Shown piece after piece: positions 11,232-23,795 of a stretch of 64,000 nt of DNA. Position 1 is the stretch's first letter. Every line of letters begins with the position of its first letter. Position numbers and translations under genes: made by a program. The notes beneath the pieces were generated by a model. The model was not told the DNA's origin. It ran no database searches and saw nothing but the letters and a program-made list of their open reading frames with translations. Source of the DNA: Apricaphanius iberus (Eukaryota; Chordata; Actinopteri; Cyprinodontiformes; Aphaniidae); NCBI GenBank assembly GCA_028564705.1, contig JAPXFQ010001794.1, positions 594,001 to 658,000 of the forward strand, given 5' to 3'.

Positions 11232-12046
11232 CTGCCAAGTACAACGGCGAAGTCTACAGCAAGCGGCGGCTGATGGTGGAGCTCCCAACCAAAGGCGGCC
11301 TTCCTCTCCACCCGATGGGAAACTCCCGCCCCTCCATGGGGAACATGTCGTCTATGACTCCTCCGATGGCCGCCAACGCCATGGCGTCTAACCACATGAC
11401 CTCCAATCCCTTAAACGCCGCCATGACGCAGATGGCTTCGATGACATCCATGCCTCAGATGACCCCCATGACCTCTTTAGGTCCACTGACTCCAGAGCCT
11501 GTGGCCACCTACGTGACGGAGATGCCCAGCATCTCGTCCGTCTCCACCCTGCCGACGGAGAGGCACATAGCGGGCGCGGGAGGCGGAGGACTGAAGCCGA
11601 ACGGACAGAAACCCAAAGGCGGCCACGGTCACGCCGCCCACAGCTCCCACATTTCCCACACTCACGCTCACAGCCACAGTAGCAAGGCGCCAGGACTTGG
11701 GGCTTCTTCCCTGGCACATATGGTGGGGACCATGCCAGGTGGCACCTCCCTGGGCATCTCCAGGGCCGCCGAGAGCGCCTTTGGCTCCAGCTCGGCAACA
11801 ATGGGCCGCCCGTTCGCCTACAGCTCCCACACAATCGCGACTGGGCATGCGACGGGGTATGGGATAAAGGGCTGGGACGGGACTGAGACGGTGGGCAGGA
11901 GGAAGAGCTACGGGCACAAGAGGCCCCAGTGTACCGTGCTGGAGCCCAACCAGCTCCACAGCGCCAGGGGCCAGAGTCACAGCCAGCACTTCCTCCCCAC
12001 ACAGCCCTACTTTGTGACCAACAGCAAGACAGAGGTGACTGTGTGA
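11232..12046 (+). CDS. shisa9: Terminal coding exon of a Shisa-family AMPA-receptor auxiliary subunit, probably Shisa9 (CKAMP44)
   Basis: This is the last coding exon; earlier exons (signal peptide, Cys-rich domain, membrane segment) are not seen in the window. A pyrimidine-rich tract and AG at 11230-11231 give the acceptor. The frame opens at 11234 (Ala-Lys-Tyr-Asn) after two bases of a split codon and stops at TGA 12044-12046, giving about 270 residues of cytoplasmic tail. Landmarks shared with SHISA9 as I recall it are a YSKRR motif followed by KGG-LPLHP near the exon start, an NGQK motif, a KGWD motif followed by RR, and the C-terminus NSKTEVTV. EVTV is the PDZ ligand known from CKAMP44-family proteins, which associate with AMPA receptors and postsynaptic PDZ scaffolds such as PSD-95. 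The exon also carries a Met-rich stretch (14 Met in the first 66 residues after 11273), a Gly run and a His/Ser-rich segment, making it longer than I expect for mammals. Shisa6 or Shisa7 are alternatives; which teleost paralogue (a or b) is unresolved. Confidence 0.8.
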
Positions 12047-12590
12047 GAGAGCACGAACGGGAGAGGACGAATGTGGAGCGGCGATACGGTCATCTCTGAG
12101 GGGAGACGCCGCCTCCTGCTGTGTTCGGAGCTCCATACGAGACGGAGCTTCGTCGCCGTGACGCGATCGGATCACTCTTTAAAACCCCGACGAGCGGGTG
12201 ATGTTTGTACATTTGTGTCGTCTCCTTCTCTGTAACGATGAGTGCGTCAGAAATTTAGAGAAACCTGAGAAGCAATACCACGGATGACGTGCAAAGCGTT
12301 GAGAATCTCCGAAACGGAGGACATTTTTTACCCGGACGCCTTTCTGAAAGGTTTCCTCAAAGCCAGATGAAACACTTCGAGGTCTGTGGGAAATAACAGA
12401 TTCATCTCCTGAGGGTTGGAAGCAGAACCACGCCATGATGCTGGTGATGACGGCGGTGCTGGGCTTCAGATTTGCAGACAGAGGCTGCAGCGCTGACATT
12501 ATTCTGCTCTGATCTCAGTCAGAGGAATCCAAACCGTTTAGAAATTAAATCTCCTTTCATTTAAATAAAGTGGCAGCTATTTAAATACGA
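12047..12590 (+). other. Proximal 3'UTR of the shisa9-like gene
   Basis: Non-coding sequence directly after the TGA, without obvious repeats until about 12590. It ends shortly after an AATAAA at 12564-12569. Minus-strand open frames running back over the coding exon are shadows. The 3' limit is inferred from the poly(A) signal only. Confidence 0.55.
12564..12569 (+). terminator. Candidate proximal polyadenylation signal (AATAAA)
   Basis: A canonical AATAAA lies about 520 bases after the shisa9-like stop codon and is the first clean hexamer in a plausible position. AT-rich sequence follows, so later signals could also be used. Confidence 0.45.
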
Positions 12591-12849
12591 CGAAACAACA
12601 ACTGCACAATTACGTTTATTATTATTATTAGAGCACTTTAAAAACACTTACATGAACAAAAACAGAATCCGTTGTGGGAGGGATGCTGAACCTAACAGGG
12701 GACCAAACGTTAGTTTAAACCTTAATTTGCTTCGAAGATTCATTTTGATAGATTTATGTTGTGCAATGTGATGTTTGCAAAAACTATAAAGTATAATCTA
12801 GTGTCTAACTAACCTAAATCACTGCCACACATCATTCAGTGAACGCCAC

Positions 12850-13310
12850 ACAAGGAGAAAAAAAAATCCCCATCTGGAAAAAAACTAGTAAAATTAAAAT
12901 GTAAAAAAATCTGAATTTCTGAGATTAATTGCACGTATTTTCCAGAAAAAATTGCAGAAGTTTGCAATAAAAAACTAATACATTTCTATGATTAAAGGCA
13001 TAGATTTAGTCATTTTAATATCTTAGTTTAGATATTGAAAATGTTTACCTTTAATCATTGAAATTTCTTAGTTTTTTTCTCACAAATTTTCTACTTTACT
13101 ACATCAGAGAATTGTGCTATTTTCCCAGAAAATATCTGAGATTAAAATCTTACAATATCAGTCTTTTAACGCGACTTTTGTGACAGAATTTTTATCTCCT
13201 GGGCAATTACTCTCAGAATTTCTGTTGGGTTTTTTTTTTTGGGCAGAAATATATTTTTATTTCGTTTATAATGGCCCCAATACTCTGTCATACATGTGGG
13301 TTAAATAAGT
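12850..13310. repeat. AT-rich dispersed repeat, copy 1
   Basis: Long AT-rich tract with repeated CAGAATTTCT, TTTTCCAGAAAA and GAGATTAA motifs, ending in TATAATGGCCCCAATACTC. The same architecture and end occur at 54040-54510. Superfamily unresolved; boundaries approximate. Confidence 0.5.
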
Positions 13311-16219
13311 CAAATACCAAAATAAATCTGTGGGAGACAAATGGGCCAACTTTTAATAAGGCTTCTTCCAGCCTGTTTCCTGCGTGTTTGCTCCCATCCG
13401 CAGCGCTGGCATTAAATAAAGATCTCAGCAAAGTTTAGGTGAGAACGAAGCGGCAGCAGCAGAAGCAAACTGCAACCGAGCGGCTTGGACCAACAGTAAC
13501 CAGTTTGCAGGGAAACAGAAGTGTTGAGACCTTGTTTTAAAACCTGGAGAGGTGCATCATGTGACAATCTGCCGAGAGAAAATAAATCCTGTTAAATCAT
13601 GAGGCGTCTGTCAGAGACGCGCGTAGATGCGAGGTCCAAAGGAGCGGCTGATATTAAGGCTTCTAAATCAGAACCGCCTGAGAGGGTGGAGAAGGGGATA
13701 AGGAGGGATATTTCTGACTAATGCTGTGCAACACCCCGCTGCCTTCCTCCGAGGGTCACCGAATGGGAACTGAAAAGACGACAGATGCGTCGCTCATGCA
13801 GGACGCCCTCCAGATTCACACACACACACCGGGGATGGAGGAGGCTAAGCTTTGGTTTCCTTTGTCCTCCCTGAGGTGTCCTCCCAGCAGAGAGACAGAG
13901 AGTCAGCGCTGCTCCTGCACCTGTAGTCCAGGAAAGACAGTCAAACTCTAGATCTCCGCCCTTTGTAGCGCTCACTCACCTACAGCAAGCTTTTTATACA
14001 ATACACACAGCCTTTCTCTCTTCTTCTGTGTTTCTAATGATCCTTTTTTCCCTTCATGCATCATATGATGGAATACTTTCAACGCAGAAATATGAGAAAA
14101 CTTATTGCAGTTGGGAGACGCAAAATATCACTTCTAGGGATGTGTTGCGAGCTAAAACATGTAAGTGTGATTTTAATGTGCCACTTCCCGTCTCTGAACA
14201 CGATGCAAACTTTGCCATCTTCATTATCCACCAAATACCGATAATGGCATCCAAACCCAGTCAATGCTACATGAATTATTTATAAAAATCAGTCATAAAG
14301 TCTCTTTACGTCCCTCTTCTCTGCAGATCAGATCACAGATTAAGCTCTAGACACATTCATTTTCTTCTGGTAAAGTGTCCTTTCCTTAGTTTTTGGTTTC
14401 AATAAATGATAATTTTCAAATGATCATGATTCAGCCACTACTGTGCTTTACAGTGGTTTATTTTAGAGTAACATCAGATCAGAAATATGAGAAACAAGCA
14501 GCTATGAGGATATCTTTCTGGTTGACCTGCATCTGTGAAAATGGAAGGACAGAAACTGCAAAAGAAAGTTATTCTCTTTGCACTTTCTGTCCCTTTGATC
14601 ACTGAACATATTTCGCTTCGCTGACATTTTGCACGGCTGCAGTATCCAGCCTCTGAAGACATCCAAAGCCAAACAGAACGAAGATAATCAGAGAAGGAAG
14701 CGGCTGCAGCCACACAGAATCCTCCACAGATAGGCTGCCCGTATTCATTTCCTGTTTTCCCAGACGAATTGTAGTTCGGTTTGTTTGAAAGGAAAGAGAA
14801 AGGTCAGAGTTTGGTGGATGTGCACGATCAGAACCAACTGAGTCAATGCAGCCAGGCGAAAACCTGCAGACGTTTTGTCAAGGCTTTCTCATAACGCTAA
14901 ATTATGAAGCCTACAAAGTGGTTTCTGCAGGCAGAGCAGCAGAAATATTTGGGAAACAAATCAAAGAGAGAGGCTATCATTGCTCACAATTAGGCGCCAA
15001 AGTAAAGCAGGCAGAAAGCTGGGATGTGGCTGCTGTGGATCACGGTTGATCAGGTCAGGACCGCAGATGAGTGGGTTCAGGAGGCAGTCATGTCCGACAT
15101 CATTCATCACTCCGTCAGACAGACAAATGATGCACAGAAAGGACACTGGCAGACCTCAGAATATTTTAATCACCTCAACAATGGTTCAGTTTCCCAGAAA
15201 CATTTAAAGAACGACAGAAACTTATTTTATCTTCCTGTTACCTCTGACTAAACTGCTGATAGATTAGATAGAATAAACAGCATTTTGTTTTGTTTATATG
15301 TTAAACTGCAGTTTCTGGTTTATGCAGCTAAGCTAGCAAGTCGTCTAGTGAGCTAATTTCAGTCGTTTAAGCTAAATAATCAACCAGGTTTTCACCTTCT
15401 GATACATTAATGTCAGAAATGAACTTAAAATAGTTCCACAGTTGGATGGTTGGGTTGGTTGATCCCCAGCCACACAGAAAGTTCTAGTGATGTGAAAACA
15501 TGAAACATGACCTATAGAGCTCTGGGAGAGGATGTCATAATTAAACAATCTACAGTAGCTAAACTGGTATTTATGAGTTTCGTGAAAGTGTTCGACTCGT
15601 GTTGTTCCCCTGGGAGCACAAACCACGAGGTCAGGATAAAGACAGAACCTTTTATCGCATCCCATCGGAGCGCGATGAAGAAAACCGAACGTTGGAAACG
15701 TCTCTTTATGGATTTAGCTTCTGTAGTGACCATTTAATTTCAGGTAACTTCAGCCAAACACATAATTTAAAGTTTTACATGAATGTTTCTAACGATTGTG
15801 ATCAAAAAGTATCCACAGGTTTATTGATAACTTTTCAGCGTTCATAAGACATTATCAGTGGCAGTGGAACAGAAAAGACAGTAAACTAAACATAGATTTA
15901 TCTTTTATTAACAAGCTTAGCTTGCTTTATACTTTTAAGATTCTTATCAGACTTCCTACAGTTATTTTGGCGTAGATTTTTCTCTCTTGTTGCTCACATA
16001 GCAACAAGGAGCTAAAAATCACGTAAAACTTTGCAGAATCATACCAATCTTCAGGATGTCTGCATGCTGCTGTCCTGTGATCACAGCGAGAAACAGACAA
16101 ATTGTTTTTTTTTAGAAGCAATGATTAATTAATTAATTAATGGTCTGATATTGCCACACATAAAAAGCACAGAGACATAACCTAGCTGCTTGTTGCTCCA
16201 TTTACCCAAGTAATTGTAT
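13311..16219. other. Unassigned non-repetitive sequence downstream of shisa9
   Basis: Several open frames of 60-97 codons (for example near 13718-13975 and 15372-15737) overlap on both strands without motifs or splice context. A (TTAA)n tract lies at about 16124-16141. No gene recognised. Confidence 0.45.
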
Positions 16220-16223
16220 GTCA

Positions 16224-16790
16224 GGTAGGGGTGTCACAATCTCAATTTTTTTAATCGAAATCGATCAAAATTACATTACGACCTCACACATCGAAATCTA
16301 AAAGAGAATGGTGATCACCTCCTCCCGCGTTTACATGCTGTAGCGTCACTAGCGTCCCACTTGGTCTCCGTAGCAACAGTTAGCAGGCTATCGTCTATTT
16401 ACTGAGATTTCCTCATCACAAGGAACCACCCATTGCATTATCCCTAACAAGTAACTCTAACCAGTTCTCATACTTCCTGTATCACATCCCCCGTGATCAA
16501 AGCGCACGTCTACAGAGCGCATTAGCTGATGCTACCTAGTAGCTAATAGCTAAGCTACAGCTCGACCACGGCTAGGATAGATGAAGCAGCGGGACCAGAG
16601 CTAAAGCCGCTCCTTCTACTCTCAAAACAGGAAATGTTGAGTTCTCGGTGAGATAAGTCCATCCACATTCGCATTGTGAACAAGAGGACTGCTGTTCGCT
16701 GCATTTATGATGCATAATGTGATAGGGAAAAAAAACATATCGAATCGAATCGTGGTCCGGTAAAAGGTCCGACAGGGTCTGAAGTTTTAA
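16224..16790 (+). mobile_element. hAT-like element, family B, copy 1 (right end eroded)
   Basis: Starts TAGGGGTGTCACAATCTC, then an ATCGAAATCGAT-type subterminal region. The body matches 26099-26957 in reverse orientation, for example CCACTTGGTCTCCGTAGCAA and GAAGCAGCGGGACCAGAGCT. The far end near 16750 keeps ATCGAATCG motifs but lacks a clean terminus. Confidence 0.65.
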
Positions 16791-17179
16791 AAAGTATCCC
16801 GGGGTAATAGTAAGGGTCAGAGATGTTTAATCTTTTTTTTTTTTTTTCGTATATAAAATAACATCTTCCATTTTAAAACGAATAGTTAACAGTCCCAGCC
16901 TGCGACGTTCATTTCTTTACATTTATTCCTGCCAGCATGGCCGCTGCGCTCTGAGAGTCACATGACGTCCGGAGCTCTATACACTTTAGGTTTCACGGTT
17001 CAACTGACCCATCTGGAAGGGGAAAAACACAAAGAATAAAAAAGCTGCACTAACCTGTTCTGAACGCATTTTGTCGGGAATAATTAATGTGTCAGCATGA
17101 GTCTTCTTTAGTCGTCTGCTATCTAAAATCTTCTCCAGGTGACTCCAGAGTCCGCTTAGCTCTGAGTTCGTCACCAGGT
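16791..17179. other. Unassigned sequence with a poly-T run
   Basis: A T15-like run lies near 16832-16846. Nothing else recognised. Confidence 0.4.
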
Positions 17180-17440
17180 CTTCCCAAAACGGAGCCTTTC
17201 ATTTCCTGAAGCCATTTTGTTGTTGGCTTGGACGTATGCTTGGGACTCATTGAGTTACAAAGTGATTCTATGTTCACCCACAGTGACAAAACCTCCGTAC
17301 AGGTCGTCTTAGAACATGATGCCGCCGCCACCGTGCTTTGCTGTTGATCGGATTTTGAAGCCTAAAAGTCCCAGTTTTGGGAGATTTTATCAGGTCTGCA
17401 GGTTTTACTCTTCTTCTTGATCCAGATGAATGGAAAAATC
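17180..17440 (-). pseudogene. Possible Tc1/mariner transposase remnant
   Basis: Read on the minus strand, the segment near 17311-17345 resembles the KHGGGxxMF motif of Tc1-like transposases (CAAAGCACGGTGGCGG). Flanking sequence reads like degraded transposase. Only one motif supports this. Confidence 0.35.
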
Positions 17441-17520
17441 CAAGAGATGATTTTTTACATTTTAAACAAATCCAGCAGCGACTGCATTCATCACTGTTGG
17501 GATTCACTAAATATTAGGAG

Positions 17521-18673
17521 TATTTACTGATATCTGATACAATCGAACGATATATTCTAAATCTTAATTTGTGATACCGCAGACAGATAAGGGTGAGCAA
17601 TGCAGAAATTAGAGCGGAGGATTGTGTTGAATTATGGACATCAGAATTGCTATGGACTATTTTTTTTATTGTTGGACATTATTTGAACCCATTTGGATGT
17701 AAAAAGATGGATTTTGTTTGAGATGACACTGATATGAGGCAGGATCCACTGAGCCGATGGGTTGATAAAAACGCATGTATCCTTGATTGGCATAAATAAT
17801 TGGAATTACTAGACTTGTAGCTTTCCAAAGATGTATGATATGTATATGTAGATATACATAGAAGGGGTGTTAAAAGATGTCGAATTTAACTTGTAAGTGT
17901 GCAACGTCTCATCCATGGGGACGTGGCAATGCTATCAGTATGGTATGAAAGTATTGTATAAAAGTTGTGTCATAAAAATTTAAGACAGATACAGATCATA
18001 TCTGATATTACATTTAAAGGCCAAAATTGGTGGATAAGGCTTGAAAGCTGATAATATCGGACATCCTGATGCCTATAATTGGTGTTCATACACAATAAAT
18101 AAGGGTTCTATCATGTTTTCATGTCACCTGGTATTTTATACCTGGTACTTTTTATATTCCTCACTATAAACCGATAAAAATCATCTGTCTTCTTAGTGCT
18201 TACTGTTTACCTCCAACAAAACTCACCTAATTATGTTGGACGGGAGATGAATGTAAGACAAAAACGGAGGAAGCGTGTAGTTGGTTCTGCCTGCTGTGTG
18301 TTTGGGTGACAGTTTGAGCGCCATCACCTCGTCTTGTCAGCCTGCCAGATTAAACCAATTTAACGGCTGCGCCCACAGTAAACAGGAGTCAGCCACGGTC
18401 ACGTTTAGACACGAGGTAAATTAATGAGAGCGAGTCTGAGCCGGTCAGCGGTGTGTCAAATTAAAACAGCATCAAAGAAAAGCAAACAGTGAGAGCGAAG
18501 GAGGGAAAGCTGCGAGGCAAACAGGCTCACTGCCCCACTCTGAAAACATGAATACAGTTAAACTCAGCGCCGTCTGACACACTGTGTGTTACTGTTAAAC
18601 ACCAAACCGAAACCTAGCTAATATTTATGTATGAGGTCCATATGTGTAGGAGATGGGGGGAAAAAACAAGAAC
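17521..18673. other. Unassigned sequence
   Basis: No repeat, RNA or coding exon recognised. Confidence 0.4.
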
Positions 18674-20060
18674 CTTTGGGTTGCTGTTTGTAAAGTCAAA
18701 AATGAACTGGAATACTTTGGGTTATTTAGCCTGTTGTAAGAGACAAAATGGATGTTAAGTCGTGTATAAAGCCATAATATTTATTTATTTATAAATGTCA
18801 CAGTTTCATACTCAATATTTAGCTTGCTAGCTAAATACTTAGTTCACAAACTAAAAATTTGGCTTGAAGCTATCATTCATATTTAGCTAGCAAATTAAAC
18901 GGTTTAGCTAAATATTAAGCTAGCAACTGGCTAGCTAAATATATGGGTTCAAAGTAAATAATTAAGAGATAAATATTTATCCAAATTCACTAGCTGAGCA
19001 GCGGCGGTGGGCTATCAAAATTAAAGCTCAGTCTAGCTGTATGAACTGCTGAGGCGTCGCTGTTGCTGTAAAAAACTTTATTGATGTCACAACGTCTCAG
19101 CCCACGTTTTAAGGTGAAATATTGGGACAACAATAAACACTGATAAAGAGGTTATATTAAGGCTCTCCAGTAGTTTTTCGAGAGATTTAAAAGACCCAGT
19201 TTTTATTTTGGTAGGGCACTAGTAAATTAGCATATTAGCTATTCAGCTTTGAGCTAAATATTTAGTTCATATTTAGCTAGCATTCTCAACTGGCTAGCTA
19301 ATAGTTTCAGAGTGCTGTAAACCGCTATTGACGTTGAAAAGTCTTGTCCCACGTTTTAAGGTGTAATCCTAGGATGGAAATAAACGACGATAAAAAGGTT
19401 ATATTCAGTCTCTCCAGCAGTTTATATAGAGGTTCAAAAGACCCAGCTTTTATTTTGGCAGTTCACTTATTGGCTAGGAAAGTAGCTAAATATTCAGATT
19501 TAAACTAAATGTTTAGCTTATTAGTTTAGCTTGCTAAGTATTTAGTTAAGCAGTTAAATATGTAGTTAAAACTGTGAAATTTATAAATGAATAAATAACA
19601 TGGACATGAATTTGACGTATTTATTTCACAAACAACTAATTAGATCGAAGCTAAATATTTAGTTCACATTTAGCTAGCAGTCTAAACCACTATGACGTTA
19701 AAACGTCTTGTCCCATGTTTTAAAGTGAAATCCTAGGATGAAAATAAACGACGATAAAAAGGTTATATTCAGTCTCTCCAGCAGTTTATATAGAGGTTCA
19801 AAAGACCCAGCTTTTATTTTGGCAGTTCACTTATCAGCTAGGAAAGTAGCTAAATATCCAGCTTTAAGAAACATTTTTAGCTTGTTAGTTTAGCTTCATA
19901 AATGAGTATTACTTAAGAGGGGAAATATTTAGTTGAAACTATGATATTCATAAATGAATAAATAACATGAATAAAAATATGGCTTTTAGAAATGAACGCC
20001 CATTTTTTTAAATTGCTGTTCATTTTGGACTGTTTGACTTTACAAACACCACCTCAAAAG
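18674..20060. mobile_element. Foldback-type DNA element with tandem internal units
   Basis: Long imperfect inverted arms: TGTTTGTAAAGTCAAA and CATAATATTTATTTATTTAT on the left (18674-18815) correspond to the reverse complement of 19935-20060. Between them lie three diverged tandem units with the same order of blocks: TTTTAAGGTG, a GATAAAAAGGTTATATTCAG-like block, then AAAAGACCCAGCTTTTATTT. They recur at about 19108, 19358 and 19717; the last two are nearly identical over about 110 bases. TAGCTAGC and AAATATTTAGCT motifs punctuate the units. No coding sequence. Confidence 0.6.
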
Positions 20061-22679
20061 AAATGGACCCAAAAGCTAATCTTTATTAGCTGAGTGTTTT
20101 TGCTGCTGCAGGATTCTGGGTACAAATAGGAACCAAAGTGGCTTCTGGATGTGTTGCTCAATCAGAACCAACCCCAGGCCCAGTAGGACCCAACCAGCTT
20201 GAGCAAAGCCCATACAGGCCACTCACGCACACGTTTCCCTGACTGGAGGTGATGTTAATGTTCTGGAGCGGTCCAGCCAGGCTCATCTAACTGATACCAG
20301 GACCAGAGGTGGATGTTCACTATGATCAAAAAACAAACCATAAACAACAACAGTTTAGGCAAATACGGAATTAAGGCCAAAATGAATCGTACTTTTTGCA
20401 AATTGAATTTTAAACTAATCTTTTAATTTGTTCAACAGTTTGTTCTGTCTGAAAGTCAGACAAACAATTTGGAGCAGTCCTGACTTGAATCTGGATTTGT
20501 AGATTTGTAGATGGAGTTAAAGATTAGGTTGATGGTAAGGAGGACATCACCAAAGATAAGTCAACCGAATACCAGAGGACATATTCAGAAAGCTGCTGTA
20601 AGGCCAACAAAGGTTGATTGATTATTGGGAAAGGGTTGAGAAAGTTGCTTTGGCACTCGCCTCATTTCCTGTCCCAAATGTACTTCTTAAGATGAATTAA
20701 GATCATTTTCAAATCACAGTTATAACTGAAGATGTGATTGGGATACACCAACTGACTTTCTCTCTGTTTGCTTCACAAAGAGGCCCTCTGTGCCGACAAA
20801 GCATCAAGATAGCCTCAAATCAGCCAGCTTTGTTCAGCCGAGTCGGCAGCTGGGTGCAAAACAACAATATTCGTCAACGAGGAAGGATTGGTGTCCGGAG
20901 GGGCTTTATGAGTTATTCTCTCTGTGGTCTTTAATCAGAAAAACTCAGAGAAATGAGATGAAGAGTTTTCTTTCATATTTAGAGGCAGAAAGAAGAAGAA
21001 GTTAATATCTGGAGATGATGAAAAACCAGCTTCAAATTAGTGATATTAAAAAATGTCTTCTGTGAATGAAATCTAATGATGGCTGATGGCTTACAGACAC
21101 ACACACATCCACGGTCCAAGCTTCTTAATGCTCCACACGCCTATCAGTGTTTCCATGAACCAACCTTGCAGTAACCGGTCCATTTGGCCAGCTCCTGTTC
21201 TGTTGGGTTATTTTTTCCCCCCAACTGCTGTCTTATTTCTGCTGCAGATTTAAAGCACGGATTGTTCTTGATGTCAGCCTGAATAGGAAAATGATGTCTG
21301 TAAATATCCCTCTGTTGGTGGGAATGAGTCCAGTTTTAATGCAGTACGCCCTGTGTAAGCAACAAGAAGCGGCAGGGCTGTGCTGTTGTAATAGAAGTAA
21401 ATGTGATATGTACAGTGCATTGGACAAACATAAAAGGGCTCCAACACAAGGTCCATTTCCAGAAACATCCTCTGTTTTATTTCGGTTCAGCTAGAGATGC
21501 AGCTGAACTCTGCAGCCAACCAGGAGCTGTAGAAATGATCTCATCACTTGGTTTTGCAGCTTTGTGTCGGGTTTATTTTTATGCACAATGCTTCCATGTA
21601 TCCAGAACCGCCTAGTCATGCACACAGAGACGGACATGATGCATTGTTCGCTGTCCAGCAACGCTCAACATCCGCTTTAACAGCCTCTGTTCCTGCTATG
21701 TATTTTATAGACGTAAAACGTTTACCTGAAGTCCACAAGAAACGTTCCTGCTGGTTTTACAGTTTCTGCAACAGTTTCATCCACCGTGAGATAGAACAGA
21801 GGGACATATCAGGATTTTTCATGTGAGGCTATGTTAATATCTCACCTGCAACAGATCATTCTCATTTCAGTTTAGTCTATGTTCATTTTGGTTTAACCCG
21901 GAGGCTAAAGCTAAAGGCTAGTCCCAAATTAGACTCTGATGGTTGTAACACAACTCCAATCTCTGAAAGAAGTCATAGCGGTTTATGCTAACGCTGTTTT
22001 ATGAACTACTGAACCATCCTGATGTTTTGTCTGGAGATTATTCATATGGAAATTTTTACTGAAGTATAAAGCAGCAAGATGGAAAAGATTAAGAAAATGC
22101 TGGTTTCTACCAACTTTACCTACCAGTTTGACCCGAAACCAGAACCTATTTTCTGTATGTGTTTCCCACAGGAAAATGTTTAGTGGTGCACTGCCTCCTG
22201 CGTTATTTTCTTATCCAAATAATCATCAGCCATTCTGTGGAAATGACCACTCAATGCTCCAGAGTTAAGACTCTGCTAGCAGTTAGCTTTAGCCTCAGAG
22301 ATCAGCTGATCTGGATTTATTCTAAATAAAGAAGCCAAGAGAACTACCTGCTCCAGGTAAAATATTCATAACCAGAAAGGTTTTATTGCGTGTCATAATT
22401 TGTGTCATGCTTTGTGCAAACAGATGATAAGACAAACACTTCTAAGCATGCAATAAATACAAATAAAAATGGATAAACAGACTGATATATTGACTGCTCA
22501 CAAAGAATCCTGAACTGTTCCTTTAACCTTTTTATTTAGTTTTTTTATTTATCTGGAATATGAGAAAAGCAACCGTCCCTGAGCGAGATTATCTATGGAA
22601 CACTGATTAACTCATTTTGGCATTAATCATGAATTACATCCCAACTTATATGAGAACCAACTTTCTATTTTTGATGTCC
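20061..22679. other. Unassigned sequence
   Basis: Short open frames at 20734-21005 and 21233-21826 overlap on both strands and show no domain. No transposon termini recognised. Confidence 0.45.
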
Positions 22680-23110
22680 AGACCAGTCTGTGGTATTTAT
22701 GCATATGTGTATATGGATACGTACAGCTTGGCCACTACACAGCATTTATGCGTGGCTAGTAAAGCATATTTTCTATGGTAGAGACCATCTCCCACTATTG
22801 TTTGCACAGTAGCTTCTAATATGCACCGTGATGCCCCATTGTCCGTTTACTGTTTACTGACTTTATAATTTGTGAGAGTAAGTTATGAAAAAGCTGTATT
22901 TTGGTACTTTACAATTATTGTATAAAATAAACAAAAATATAGCAGATGTATTGTTACAGAAATATGTTGCCATAGTGTTGCTATGACTGTTTTTTCTTTT
23001 AATTTGGGAGGGCTTTACAGGGATGTTTCAGTTCAATTGTTGTTGATTTGTCATCTAACAGTATATTACATTGTTATATTTAAAACTTTCTTACGTGGCA
23101 ATAAAAGATG
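22680..23110 (+). other. 3'UTR-like tail with AATAAA at 23100-23105
   Basis: AT-rich, non-repetitive sequence ending in AATAAA (23100-23105). It has the texture of a transcript end and no recognisable transposon termini. It lies 11 kb downstream of the shisa9-like stop on the same strand, so it could be a distal poly(A) site of that gene or the end of an unannotated transcript. This rests on general appearance and one hexamer. Confidence 0.25.
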
Positions 23111-23323
23111 ACTTCTATACAAAAAAACAATGCTCGTCCTTTTGTCTTTCGCTGATCCTCTTTGGTCTCTTAGACCAGAAGTAAAACGTGACGATACACA
23201 TCCAGCAGTAGCTTCTGTACCACATGAAATTACTAGCAGCAATGTTATCTGTTTCAGTATGCTTTTAAAAATAAACTGTTAAGTTAGATGTTGTCTATTT
23301 AGGTCTCCATACTAGTGAAAATG

Positions 23324-23795
23324 CTTACACTTTATAATAAGGTAATTAATAATGGGTAGTTAACCAGTACTTACTGGTGAAAAATCCCACCAGTCTTATT
23401 GTGATCAATGGTTAGATGAGGATTGAATTGGGGATTTATGTAAACTCTCTTGTAAACTTCAATAGGAATGCAAAGCATTTTGCAATGTCACAATGATTTA
23501 GTGCTGCTGTATCATGTTTATTTCACTTGCATCTTTATTGAAGTTCACAGGCATTAATCCCCAATGGACTGTTTGGATTTTTCACCAGTACGTACTGGTT
23601 AACTACCCATCAGTCCCTGATTCATTGCTCCTTTGTTCCTTAAATAACTAACCATTATTACCTGAATAAGACTGGTGGGTGTTTTTTGCCAGTGAGTAAA
23701 GATTAACTACCAATTAGTGCCAGGTTCAGTACTCATTACCTCCTAAGTTGTTCCTTAGTATGAACAATTTTGTGTAGCTTATTGTAAAGTGTTAC
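23324..23795. mobile_element. MITE with ACACTTTA-AATAAG inverted termini
   Basis: Left end TTACACTTTATAATAAGG and right end (read inward) TAACACTTTACAATAAG form inverted termini. Subterminal blocks are also inverted: GGGTAGTTAACCAGTACTTA at 23356 against TACGTACTGGTTAACTACCC at about 23590. A third related block is at 23657-23711. No open frame of note. Superfamily unresolved. Confidence 0.6.

Noticed and set aside
11388..12175. Minus-strand open frames of 204 and 232 codons over the shisa9 exon
   Set aside because: They are antisense shadows of a GC-rich coding exon; the plus frame has the acceptor, conserved motifs and the PDZ-ligand stop.
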